A stretch of 14,852 bases of DNA from Actinomycetes bacterium (GTDB lineage Bacteria; Actinomycetota; Acidimicrobiia; Acidimicrobiales; RAAP-2): contig JAJYWG010000483.1 in assembly GCA_021791615.1 (NCBI GenBank), forward strand, positions 1 through 14,852, read 5' to 3'. Below, in pieces: positions 8,509 to 14,852 of this stretch; positions within the stretch are counted from its first letter, which is position 1; every line of letters begins with the position of its first letter. A program made the position numbers and the translations under genes. The notes under the pieces are model-generated. The model saw only the letters and a list, made by a program, of their open reading frames with translations. It searched no databases and was not told the origin of the DNA.

Positions 8509-8665
8509 GTGATTGCATGGTGGCATGGGCTCACCCAAGGCGCCGCCTGTCCGCCGGGGATGCCCGTTCAAGAGGTGCACTCCCGCCGGGCGAGGGCGCC
8601 TCGGATCGGTGGCACGGCAGTGACGTGGCCAGCACCGTGACGCCGGCCGGATCGGATGAGGATCG

Positions 8666-10918
8666 GTGAACGCCGAGCCGGAGTTCGGAGGACGCATAGG
8701 AAGGACCTACCGGGAATCGGTACCGTCCTGGCCACCACCACCGGGCGGCCTCGGCGGACCCGACGTGGTGCTGATCGTCCTCGACGACACCGGCTTTGCC
8801 CATTTCGGCTGTTACGGCTCCACTCTGGCCACCCCAGCCGTCGATGCCCTGGCCGGTGGAGGTCTTCGTTACACCGGCTTCCACACCACGGCTCTGTGCT
8901 CCCCGTCCCGCGCATGCCTCCTCACCGGTCGTAACCACCACAGCGTGGGCATGCGCGGGATATCCAACTGGAACACCGGCTATCCCCATATGCGCGGCGG
9001 GATCAGCCCACGGGCTGCGACCGTAGGCGAGGTGCTCCGGTCGCACGGCTACGCCACCTACGCCGCCGGCAAGTGGCACCTGGCCCCGATGATCGAGACC
9101 TCGGCAGCCGGTCCCCACACCAATTGGCCTCTGCAGAAGGGCTTCGATCGCTACTACGGGTTCCTACAGGGAGAGACCGACCAGTTCTTCCCCGAGCTCA
9201 CCCACGACAACCACCACGTGACACCGCCGGCCGGTCCCGAGAACGGCTATCACGTGAGCGAGGACATCGTGGATCGATCCATGGACTGGATCCGGGATCT
9301 CGCTTCGGTCCGTCCCGACCGGCCGTTCTTCCTCTACTTGGCATTCGGGGCCACCCATGCCCCCCACCAGTCTCCGGCGGAGTTCCGGGAACGGTGGCGG
9401 GGGAAGTTCGACGAGGGCTACGACGTCATCCGCAGACGGTGGTACGAGCGCCAGCTGGAGATGGGGATCATCCCCGAAGGGACCATGCTCGCACCGCGAA
9501 ACCCTGGCGTGCCGCCCTGGGGGGAGTTGACGACAGCTCAACGAGTCTTCTCGTGCCGGCTCCAGGAGGCGTTCGCCGCGATGATCGAGCACACCGATGC
9601 GCAGATCGGTCGGCTGGTTGAATTCCTGCGGTCCCTGGGACGTCTCGACAACACGTTGCTCATGGTGGTGTCTGACAACGGGGCCAGCCAGGAGGGCGGA
9701 CCTCTGGGCGTCATGGACGAGTTCAGCTTCTTCAACATGTTGGGAGAGGACATCGATGACCTCGTGGCCGACCGCCTCGATGACATCGGTGGACCCCGCT
9801 CGCATTCGAATTACCCGTGGGGCTGGGCCCAGGCCGGGAATTCTCCCCTGCGCTGGTACAAGCAGAACACTTACGGGGGTGGGGTCCGGGACCCGCTCAT
9901 AGTGCACTGGCCGGCGGGGATCGATTCGACCGTCCAGATCCGGCGACAGTTCTGCCATGCCGTGGACGTCACTCCCACCATCCTGGACGTGACCGGTGCC
10001 CCACTGCCAGAGAACTTCGGAGGTCACCCTCAGCTCCCCCTCCACGGTCGCTCCCTTCGACCCACCTTCTCCGACCCAACGGCACCACCACCACGATCGA
10101 TCCAGTACTTCGAGCAGATGGGTCACCGCGGCATCTGGATCGACGGCTGGAAGGCCACCACCTACCACCGTCCAGGGCAACCCTATGACCTGGAAGAATG
10201 GGAGCTCTTCCACCTGGACGACGACTTCTCAGAGTGCCACGACCTCTCCTCTGATCAACCCGAGCGCCTGCGGAGCATGGTCGACGCCTGGTGGGCCCAA
10301 GCCGGTGCCATGGGCGTGCTCCCCTTGGACGACCGCACCATCGAGCTGTTTGGCGCGGACGTGCGCCAGACATCACCTCATGCGTCCCTTCGTTACGAGT
10401 ACCGACCGCCGCTTTCGCACATCCCAGCCGACGCCGCTCCCCTCCTCGGCGGCCGCCCCTGGACCATCACCGCCGAAGTGCTGGTCGACTTCCACCCTAC
10501 GGGCGTGCTCTACGCCCGAGGCAGTCACAACGTGGGACACGCGTTCTTCATGGACCACAGCCACCTGCACTTCGACTACAACGCCCTCGGACGCCACTTT
10601 CGAGCCAGCGCTCCGGCCAACCTCACGCAGGGGCGTCACGTGCTCGAAGCCAGGTTCGATCGAAACGGTGCAACGGGCGTCCTGAGCGTGGTGGTCGACG
10701 GTGAGGAGGGTGCCCGGGTGCCCGTTCCCCAGATCGTCAGGATGCTCGGTTCCACCGGCATGGACATCGGCTGCGACCGGCTCTCCGTTGTCGTTGACGA
10801 TTACCAGGGGCCCAATGAGTTCACCGGCGCGATCGAACGCGTGGTGTTCGAGCTCCGTGGCCGGCGATCAAGTGAGGACGTAGCGGCCACCGCCCACACT
10901 GAGATGGGGAGGGAATGA
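8666..10918 (+). CDS. Arylsulfatase, long AtsA-type, formylglycine-dependent
   Basis: This 750-residue sulfatase would cleave aryl or alkyl sulfate esters. Seen: first metal site LDDTG with Asp40 and Asp41; C-S-P-S-R at 78-82, with Cys78 the formylglycine precursor, followed by ACLLTGR; GKWHL with Lys136 and His138; ATHAPH with His231; SDNGAS with Asp337 and Asn338; YKQNTYGGGVRDP with Lys399. After about residue 545 comes a beta-rich C-terminal domain (VLVDFHPTGVLYARGS..., GVLSVVVDGEE...) that is common in the long actinobacterial arylsulfatases such as the roughly 790-aa mycobacterial AtsA. There is no signal peptide, so it is probably cytoplasmic. The start is a GTG at 8666 with GAGGA 5-6 bases upstream. 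It is divergent from the operon holding a different sulfatase and probably shares its TetR control. The substrate is not known. Confidence 0.95.
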   Translation: MNAEPEFGGRIGRTYRESVPSWPPPPGGLGGPDVVLIVLDDTGFAHFGCYGSTLATPAVDALAGGGLRYTGFHTTALCSPSRACLLTGRNHHSVGMRGISNWNTGYPHMRGGISPRAATVGEVLRSHGYATYAAGKWHLAPMIETSAAGPHTNWPLQKGFDRYYGFLQGETDQFFPELTHDNHHVTPPAGPENGYHVSEDIVDRSMDWIRDLASVRPDRPFFLYLAFGATHAPHQSPAEFRERWRGKFDEGYDVIRRRWYERQLEMGIIPEGTMLAPRNPGVPPWGELTTAQRVFSCRLQEAFAAMIEHTDAQIGRLVEFLRSLGRLDNTLLMVVSDNGASQEGGPLGVMDEFSFFNMLGEDIDDLVADRLDDIGGPRSHSNYPWGWAQAGNSPLRWYKQNTYGGGVRDPLIVHWPAGIDSTVQIRRQFCHAVDVTPTILDVTGAPLPENFGGHPQLPLHGRSLRPTFSDPTAPPPRSIQYFEQMGHRGIWIDGWKATTYHRPGQPYDLEEWELFHLDDDFSECHDLSSDQPERLRSMVDAWWAQAGAMGVLPLDDRTIELFGADVRQTSPHASLRYEYRPPLSHIPADAAPLLGGRPWTITAEVLVDFHPTGVLYARGSHNVGHAFFMDHSHLHFDYNALGRHFRASAPANLTQGRHVLEARFDRNGATGVLSVVVDGEEGARVPVPQIVRMLGSTGMDIGCDRLSVVVDDYQGPNEFTGAIERVVFELRGRRSSEDVAATAHTEMGRE

Positions 10919-10938
10919 CCGAACCCGTGGTCACTCCC
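10911..10938 (+). terminator. Hairpin overlapping the arylsulfatase stop codon
   Basis: GGGAATGACC (10911-10920) pairs with GGTCACTCCC (10929-10938) with one A-C mismatch around an 8-nt loop. A second, weaker repeat GATAGAG/CTCTATC follows at 10940-10967. There is no T-run, so termination is plausible but not certain. Confidence 0.4.
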
Positions 10939-11374
10939 CGATAGAGCATCGAATCTTCCTCTCTATCTCGCCACGCGGTAGCGCACGCCGCTCTCTTCAT
11001 GTGACCTTCGGCCCTGGAGCGCCGACCCACGCGTCCTTATCGTGGAGCTAAGCGGCGAGAGGCACCCTTGGCCCGCGCCGATGGAGGTCGTGGCTGGTGG
11101 ACGCGAGATCCGGTGGGGCGCTGCACTCGAGGCTCGGGCGCACCCGAACATCTGGGACGTCGCACTGCTGCACAGAGGGTGCCCCCCGTACGCGCGAATG
11201 CGGGCGTGGCGGTGGTGGCAGGGCGGTGTGGTCGGCGGGTGCCCCCCGTACGCGGGAATGCGGGCAACAGGTGCCACACATCCGGTTGGGCCCGTCACCG
11301 CACCTGGATCCGGTACGTCTGAACACGACGACATCGCACCCGCCCCGGGGCCCCACGGTAGGGCGCGGCTCCGA
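10919..11374. other. Intergenic region before the MFS gene
   Basis: About 456 bp without a credible gene. It holds the hairpins after the arylsulfatase, a two-copy 60-bp-period repeat (11178-11265) and a 7-bp inverted repeat CAGGTGC/GCACCTG (11268-11274 and 11300-11306). No clear promoter for the MFS gene was found. Reading frames that cross the repeat, including the upstream extension of the MFS frame to 11042, are low-complexity and probably not translated. Confidence 0.5.
11178..11265. repeat. Two-copy direct repeat with 60-bp period and internal hairpin
   Basis: A 28-bp unit starting GGGTGCCCCCCGTACGCG and ending GAATGCGGGC occurs at 11178-11205 and 11238-11265, exactly 60 bp apart, with one difference (C/G at 11195 and 11255). 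Each copy can fold as CCCGTA...TGCGGG (one G-T pair) with an 8-nt loop. The spacer between copies is unrelated. This looks like a short palindromic intergenic repeat of the REP kind. Confidence 0.7.
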
Positions 11375-12955
11375 ATGAGATCCGCGCTATCCCAGAGAGA
11401 TCGCAGATGGACGGTCTTGACCATCCTGTGCATCAGCCTCCTTGTAGTCAGCTTGGACGACACGGTCCTCAACGTTGCCTTGCCCGATATCGTCCGGTCA
11501 CTTCGCGCATCGTCAAGTGATCTGCAGTGGGTGGTCGATACGTATGCAGTGGTCTTTGCCGGGCTACTGCTCGTATTGGGCAGTTTCGGAGACCGCTTCG
11601 GACGCAAGTGGGTCCTGCTGGCCGGCCTTGTCGTATTCGGCTCGAGCTCGGCAGCTTCGGCCTTCGCCTCGGCTCCAGAGGGATTAATTGCCGCCCGCGC
11701 GGTCATGGGTGTCGGCGCGGCGGCCATCATGCCGTCCACCCTTTCAATCCTCACCAACGTGTTCATCGACGCCGATGACCGGTCTCGGGCCATCGGAATC
11801 TGGTCGGGCACCACCGGACTCGGCGTTGCCGTCGGACCGGTCGTCGGCGGATGGCTGCTCGCCAACTTCTGGTGGGGCTCCGTGTTCCTGGTGAACGTGC
11901 CAATCTGCATCGTGGCGATCGTCGCTGTTGCGGTGATCGTTCCTAACTCCCGCGACGAGGCGGCGAAACGTCCGGACCTCCCGGGTGCTGCCCTTTCCAC
12001 GGCAGGTATCGCCCTGCTGCTCTGGGGGATCATCGAAGCTCCGACACAAGGATGGTCGTCCGCCAAGGTCACGGGGACCGTATGCGTGGGGCTCGTGCTG
12101 TTGGCTGGCTTCGTGCTCTGGGAGCGGCGCTCAGATCACCCCTTGCTCGAAATGAGCCTATTCCGATCTCATCGGTTCACGGGAGCGGTGAGCGCCATGG
12201 CCCTTGTGATCTTCGGGCTCATGGGAGGGCTCTTCCTCTTCACCCAGTACCTGCAGTTCTCACTCGGATTCAGTGCCCTTGAGACGGGGTTACGCATTGC
12301 ACCAATCGCGCTGGTGCTGATGGCCGTCGCGCCGATCTCCAGCTTCCTCGATCGGCATATAGGCACGAAACCGGTCGTCGCGACCGGGATGGCGCTCGTC
12401 GCCGTAGCATTCGCCCTTCTGACTTCGACCACTACTGCGAGCAGCTACTGGCAGTCGTTCCCCGCGTTTCTCTTGATGGGAGTAGGGGTCGGACTGGCAT
12501 TCGCTCCGTGTACCGAGGCCGTGATGGGGTCGGTACCACTCGACCGGGCGGGTGTCGGGTCGGCCACGAACAGCGCGTCCCTTCAGATCGGTGGTGCGAC
12601 CGGGGTCGCAGTCCTCGGCAGCCTCCTGAATTCCCGCTACAAGGCGCAGATGTCGCACATCCTCGTGCCGTACCACCTGTCCCACTCCATCTCCACGCTC
12701 ATCGAAAGCTCACTCGGAGGAGCACTCGCCGTGGCGGCTCAAGCACCGGGACACCTCGGTACGCTCCTCGCATCGGCGGCGCGCGGAGCGTTCGTGAGCG
12801 GCATGGACCTGGCCGTCACCGCCGCGACGGGTGTCGTTGCAGCAGCGGTGCTCCTCGTCGTCGCCGTACTGCCCAATCGGCCGCACCATCCTCGTAGGGA
12901 GAATCCACCACCGGCAGTCCTCGGACGCGGGGACCCCGGTCGCTCCAGACCGTGA
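11375..12955 (+). CDS. MFS transporter, DHA2 (EmrB/QacA-like) 14-TM drug exporter family
   Basis: This 526-residue inner-membrane proton antiporter probably exports a drug or metabolite. Seen: TM1 with LDDTVLNVALPDI (28-40), the D1 motif of 14-TM DHA2 proteins; QWVVDTYAVVFAGLLLVLGSFGDRFGRK (51-78), carrying motif A between TM2 and TM3; MGVGAAAIMPSTLSIL in TM4; and motif C, GLGVAVGPVVGGW (148-160), in TM5. Fourteen hydrophobic segments are distributed over the length, and the tail after about 500 is basic and soluble. The frame is open back to 11042, but those 111 residues run through the 60-bp repeats and look non-coding, whereas the ATG at 11375 gives a normal DHA2 N-terminus; the ribosome site is weak. 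It stands alone, with no regulator beside it, and converges on the ABC genes. Confidence 0.92.
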   Translation: MRSALSQRDRRWTVLTILCISLLVVSLDDTVLNVALPDIVRSLRASSSDLQWVVDTYAVVFAGLLLVLGSFGDRFGRKWVLLAGLVVFGSSSAASAFASAPEGLIAARAVMGVGAAAIMPSTLSILTNVFIDADDRSRAIGIWSGTTGLGVAVGPVVGGWLLANFWWGSVFLVNVPICIVAIVAVAVIVPNSRDEAAKRPDLPGAALSTAGIALLLWGIIEAPTQGWSSAKVTGTVCVGLVLLAGFVLWERRSDHPLLEMSLFRSHRFTGAVSAMALVIFGLMGGLFLFTQYLQFSLGFSALETGLRIAPIALVLMAVAPISSFLDRHIGTKPVVATGMALVAVAFALLTSTTTASSYWQSFPAFLLMGVGVGLAFAPCTEAVMGSVPLDRAGVGSATNSASLQIGGATGVAVLGSLLNSRYKAQMSHILVPYHLSHSISTLIESSLGGALAVAAQAPGHLGTLLASAARGAFVSGMDLAVTAATGVVAAAVLLVVAVLPNRPHHPRRENPPPAVLGRGDPGRSRP

Positions 12956-13055
12956 CAGTTCCGCCACCGCACCCGAGCTGATACCGCTAGGCTGACATTG
13001 ACGGAATCCTGGTGCGTCGGACACTGAGACCTCTCCTTGCCGCCCGCACGCGACC

Positions 13056-13094
13056 AGGCGCCCGTCCCACAGCTTGTGCGGGAGTCGGGCGCCT
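13056..13094. terminator. Strong hairpin downstream of the MFS gene
   Basis: AGGCGCCCG (13056-13064) pairs with CGGGCGCCT (13086-13094). Inside, TCCC (13065-13068) pairs with GGGA (13080-13083), leaving a GT bulge and an 11-nt loop. It lies 100 bp after the MFS stop, so it could end that transcript, and perhaps also readthrough from the leftward ABC genes. There is no T-run on either side. Confidence 0.45.
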
Positions 13095-13149
13095 CGCCTC
13101 AGTTGTCACCCCGGAACTGACAGTCGCAGGGCTGTGCACCTCCGGACCA

Positions 13150-13271
13150 TCACGGCCCGATGCCGCTCCAGCGCCCCTGTGTAGCGAACGCATTTCGGCG
13201 GTCAACGGTGCCTCGGAGCCCTTCAGCCATCAGCTCCGGTGCGGAATCCCCAATCGGGTGACTCTAGTCAT
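13150..13271 (-). other. Two tiny overlapping reading frames behind a perfect ribosome-binding site
   Basis: On the minus strand AAAGGAGGTG (13291-13282) precedes an ATG at 13271 by 10 nt. This opens a 13-codon frame (MTRVTRLGIPHRS) whose TGA overlaps, as TGATG, the ATG of a 26-codon frame ending at 13150. Leader-peptide-like coupling is possible, but the frames are so short that chance, or a relic of a lost gene, is equally likely. No known peptide is recognised. Confidence 0.2.
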
Positions 13272-13342
13272 CGGACCTTGCCACCTCCTTTCAGATCCAC
13301 TCGGTGATCCACTTCCTATAACAGCGGGATGCCTCCAGCTAT

Positions 13343-13370
13343 GCCCGGAAATGACTCTCGAGTCATGGGC
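13343..13370. repeat. Interrupted palindrome downstream of the ABC permease gene
   Basis: ATGACTC-TC-GAGTCAT (13351-13366) is a perfect 7-bp dyad with a 2-bp centre. It is flanked by GCCC (13343-13346) and GGGC (13367-13370), which can extend the stem past a GGAA bulge. It lies about 80 bp beyond the permease stop. It may be a protein-binding site or part of a terminator. Confidence 0.4.
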
Positions 13371-13449
13371 TCATTCGCTCGATTGGCCATGGCCCTCCTC
13401 GGATATCGTCCACGAGGGAAGTCCCGCCACCGGGCAGGGATTTCGCCGT

Positions 13450-14310
13450 TCACTCGGGACGACCGAACCCTTCGACGGCGAGGACGAGAAAGAGCCCGGC
13501 GAAGCAGCAGACGAACCCGATCTCGAGCGAGATGGGGAGCGTGTAGCCGAACAAGCTCACACCGGTCGAGAACCGCTCGGCGGCTGCCGGCGGCATCCGC
13601 TGAGCGGCGAAGACGACATGTCGTAGCGGGTCCACCGCGTACGTGAGGGGGTTGAGCCGGGTGATGACCCCGAGCCATGCGGGGAGTCCCTTCAGGGGGA
13701 AGAGCGCCCCGGAGAGGAACAGCATGGGAAAGAGGAGCAGCTGCATCACGACTTGGAACGCCTCGATCTTCTGGATCCTGCTGGCGATGAAGACCCCGAA
13801 GGTGGTCATCGCCACTGCCATGAGCAGCTCCAGGCCGACCACCTCAAAGACAAGCGCTACGTTAAGCCGGACTCCGATGAGCGGAGCAAGAGCCAGCATG
13901 ACGGTGCCCTGGGCGGCAGCGATGCTGGCGCCACCCAGGGTCTTGCCGATCACAAGCGATGCCCGGCTCACGGGAGCCACGACCATCTCGCGCAAGAAGC
14001 CGAACTCCCGATCCCAGACGATCGAGATCGCCGAGAAGATTGCGGTCATGACCACTGACATGGCGACAATGCCGGGAAACACGAACTTCTTGAATGTGAA
14101 GCCAGCAGTCGTCCCGACCAGAGTGGTCATCCCGTAACCGAGAACGAACAGGAAGAGGATCGGCTGCATGAAGCTGGACAGGATCCTCGTCCGGGTACGA
14201 GCAAAGCGGATGAGCTCGCGCTCCCACACCATCCAGATGGTCCGCACCTCTCCCCGGAGGTCGCCACGTTCGTCTGACAGGGCTGGCACAGCAGAAGCGA
14301 CGCTGGTCAC
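13450..14310 (-). CDS. ABC-2 type exporter permease (DrrB-like)
   Basis: This 286-residue membrane protein is the permease of an ABC-2 exporter of the daunorubicin-resistance (DrrB) type. Seen: a soluble N-terminus with the amphipathic stretch VRTIWMVWERELIRFARTRTRILSSFMQP (about 22-50), six hydrophobic segments, the cytoplasmic loop SIVWDREFGFLREMVVAPVSRASLVIGKTLGG after TM2, and the C-terminal signature FPLKGLPAWLGVITRLNPLTYAVDPLRHVVF. The start is a GTG at 14310 preceded by a strong AGGAGGA site that overlaps the stop of the ATPase remnant 9 bp upstream, so the two were an operon. With the ATPase cut short, this transporter may lack its motor unless another ATPase serves it. The substrate is unknown. 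Confidence 0.93.
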   Translation of the reverse strand: MTSVASAVPALSDERGDLRGEVRTIWMVWERELIRFARTRTRILSSFMQPILFLFVLGYGMTTLVGTTAGFTFKKFVFPGIVAMSVVMTAIFSAISIVWDREFGFLREMVVAPVSRASLVIGKTLGGASIAAAQGTVMLALAPLIGVRLNVALVFEVVGLELLMAVAMTTFGVFIASRIQKIEAFQVVMQLLLFPMLFLSGALFPLKGLPAWLGVITRLNPLTYAVDPLRHVVFAAQRMPPAAAERFSTGVSLFGYTLPISLEIGFVCCFAGLFLVLAVEGFGRPE

Positions 14311-14319
14311 GGGATCCTC

Positions 14320-14682
14320 CTAACGGTGCCGAGCGCGCGCCCGCATTGCCATAGGCAAGGTGCGCTCGGCATGCTCATCTCGGATCTGACGGCCGGTGAA
14401 GTGCAGGAATACGTCGTCGAGCGTCGGGCGGTGGACGTGGACATTGCGGATCGGCGTGGCGGCGATATCGATGAGCCGTGCGACCTGGGATTCGCCGTCG
14501 GGGGTGAACACGACGACCGCATCGGAACCCATTTTCACGTTGTAGCCAGCCTGTGACAGTCGCGACGCGACGAGGTCGTTATCCGCCGACGCCAGCTCGA
14601 CCGTATCGGCCGCCACCTGGCGTTTCAGGGCTGCGGGCGAATCGAGTGCGACGATCGAGCCGTGGTCGATAATCGCGATGCG
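14320..14682 (-). pseudogene. C-terminal remnant of an ABC exporter ATPase (DrrA-like)
   Basis: The minus-strand frame ending with TAG at 14322-14320 encodes a typical end of a DrrA-type ATPase: RIAIIDHGSIVALDSPAALK (the region after the switch histidine), then a DUF4162-like tail with RPTLDDVFLHFTGRQIRDE. Homology begins abruptly at 14682. The expected upstream 'T.h.m.EA..l.dR', Walker B, the LSGGQ signature and Walker A are not present in the same frame. The frame upstream reads PLTFTPRDGRHH and is closed by TAG at 14745-14743. The gene is therefore cut, most simply by insertion of foreign DNA whose end is 14683-14852. An internal GTG at 14616 could still yield about 98 residues, which would not be an ATPase. 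The rest of the gene could lie beyond the window. Confidence 0.75.
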
Positions 14683-14852
14683 GTGGTGGCGTCCATCCCT
14701 TGGTGTAAATGTCAGCGGGCGTAGGTTCCTTCGAGAAGGTAACTACTCAGGTCCGCGCGAAGTCCCAGTTGAGAGGCACCGGAGGTCGTGCCGGCGCGTC
14801 AGGCGGGTGACGGTGTCGGCGGGAGCCATAGTGTGCCGGTGAAGACCCCGCG
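14683..14852. other. Unassigned DNA abutting the broken ABC gene; possible insertion-element end
   Basis: This stretch interrupts the ATPase gene. It includes TGGTGTAAATGTCAGCGGGC from 14701, a small CCTTC-GA-GAAGG palindrome near 14728-14739, and short frames in several registers (for example a 28-codon minus-strand frame starting near 14830). The TGTAAATGTCA sequence near the junction resembles the ends of some insertion sequences, but no family could be assigned, and no transposase motif is visible before the window stops. Confidence 0.3.

Larger units (their letters stand above)
12956..13449. other. Convergent intergenic region between MFS and ABC permease genes
   Basis: These 494 bp lie between two genes that point at each other. 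No convincing protein gene is present. It contains a large hairpin (13056-13094), a perfect AAAGGAGGTG ribosome-site sequence on the minus strand (13291-13282) before two tiny overlapping frames, and an interrupted palindrome near 13343-13370. A longer plus-strand frame (13012-13626) runs into the antisense of the permease and has no recognisable features. Confidence 0.55.

Noticed and set aside
9164..10213. 349-codon minus-strand frame inside the arylsulfatase
   Set aside because: It is a shadow of a gene with complete sulfatase active-site motifs; no independent support.
11178..11265. CRISPR array
   Set aside because: There are only two repeat copies with one spacer-like gap, no cas genes, and the repeats fold as intergenic hairpins.
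11042..11374. 111-residue N-terminal extension of the MFS protein
   Set aside because: It runs across the 60-bp repeats, has low-complexity composition and no ribosome site. The ATG at 11375 gives the normal DHA2 N-terminus.
13282..13292. CACCTCCTTTC on the plus strand, matching the 3' tail of 16S rRNA
   Set aside because: Only 11 bases match and the flanks do not resemble 16S rRNA. It is better read as a ribosome-binding site on the other strand.
13012..13626. 204-codon plus-strand frame downstream of the MFS gene
   Set aside because: Its last third is antisense to the ABC permease, it crosses two hairpins and it shows no domain or conserved pattern.

Overview
The window reads as high-GC actinobacterial DNA. 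The evidence is frequent GTG starts, an RNase P RNA that matches the type A pattern of actinobacteria, a DsbA-like protein resembling the mycothiol-linked Rv2466c family, and a mycobacterial-style long arylsulfatase. Species cannot be named; an uncultured or environmental actinobacterium would fit.

Layout. (1) 1-265: the end of an IS21-type insertion sequence, with the C-terminus of an IstB-like helper ATPase, a strong hairpin and a duplicated terminal repeat. (2) 418-2937 (-): a P3A-type plasma-membrane H+-ATPase. (3) 3245-3628 (+): the RNase P RNA gene rnpB, easily missed because antisense reading frames run across it. (4) 3702-8345 (-): a tightly overlapping operon read leftward in the order DsbA-like oxidoreductase, TetR regulator, SRPBCC protein, sulfatase, beta-propeller protein. 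(5) 8666-10918 (+): a second, larger arylsulfatase, divergent from that operon. The two -35 boxes at 8490-8508 form the ends of one imperfect dyad, a good candidate operator for the TetR protein. (6) 10919-11374: intergenic, with a 60-bp-spaced repeat. (7) 11375-12955 (+): a 14-TM DHA2-type MFS exporter. (8) 12956-13449: a convergent intergenic region with hairpins. (9) 13450-14682 (-): an ABC-2 permease preceded by only the C-terminal third of its ATPase. The ATPase homology breaks off near 14682, with an in-frame stop further upstream, and 14683-14852 holds unrecognised DNA that may be the end of a mobile element.

How it may work together. Region 4-5 looks like a self-regulated sulfate-ester catabolic or detoxification module. 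Two formylglycine sulfatases of different subfamilies would remove sulfate. A ligand-binding SRPBCC protein, a thiol-redox or isomerase-like DsbA protein and a beta-propeller protein are translationally coupled to one of them, and a TetR protein in the same operon probably senses the substrate or product. The formylglycine-generating enzyme is not in the window. The substrate cannot be read from the sequence.

The two observations most worth a second look are this divergent sulfatase module and an apparent compensatory change in the nearly invariant P4 helix of the RNase P RNA.
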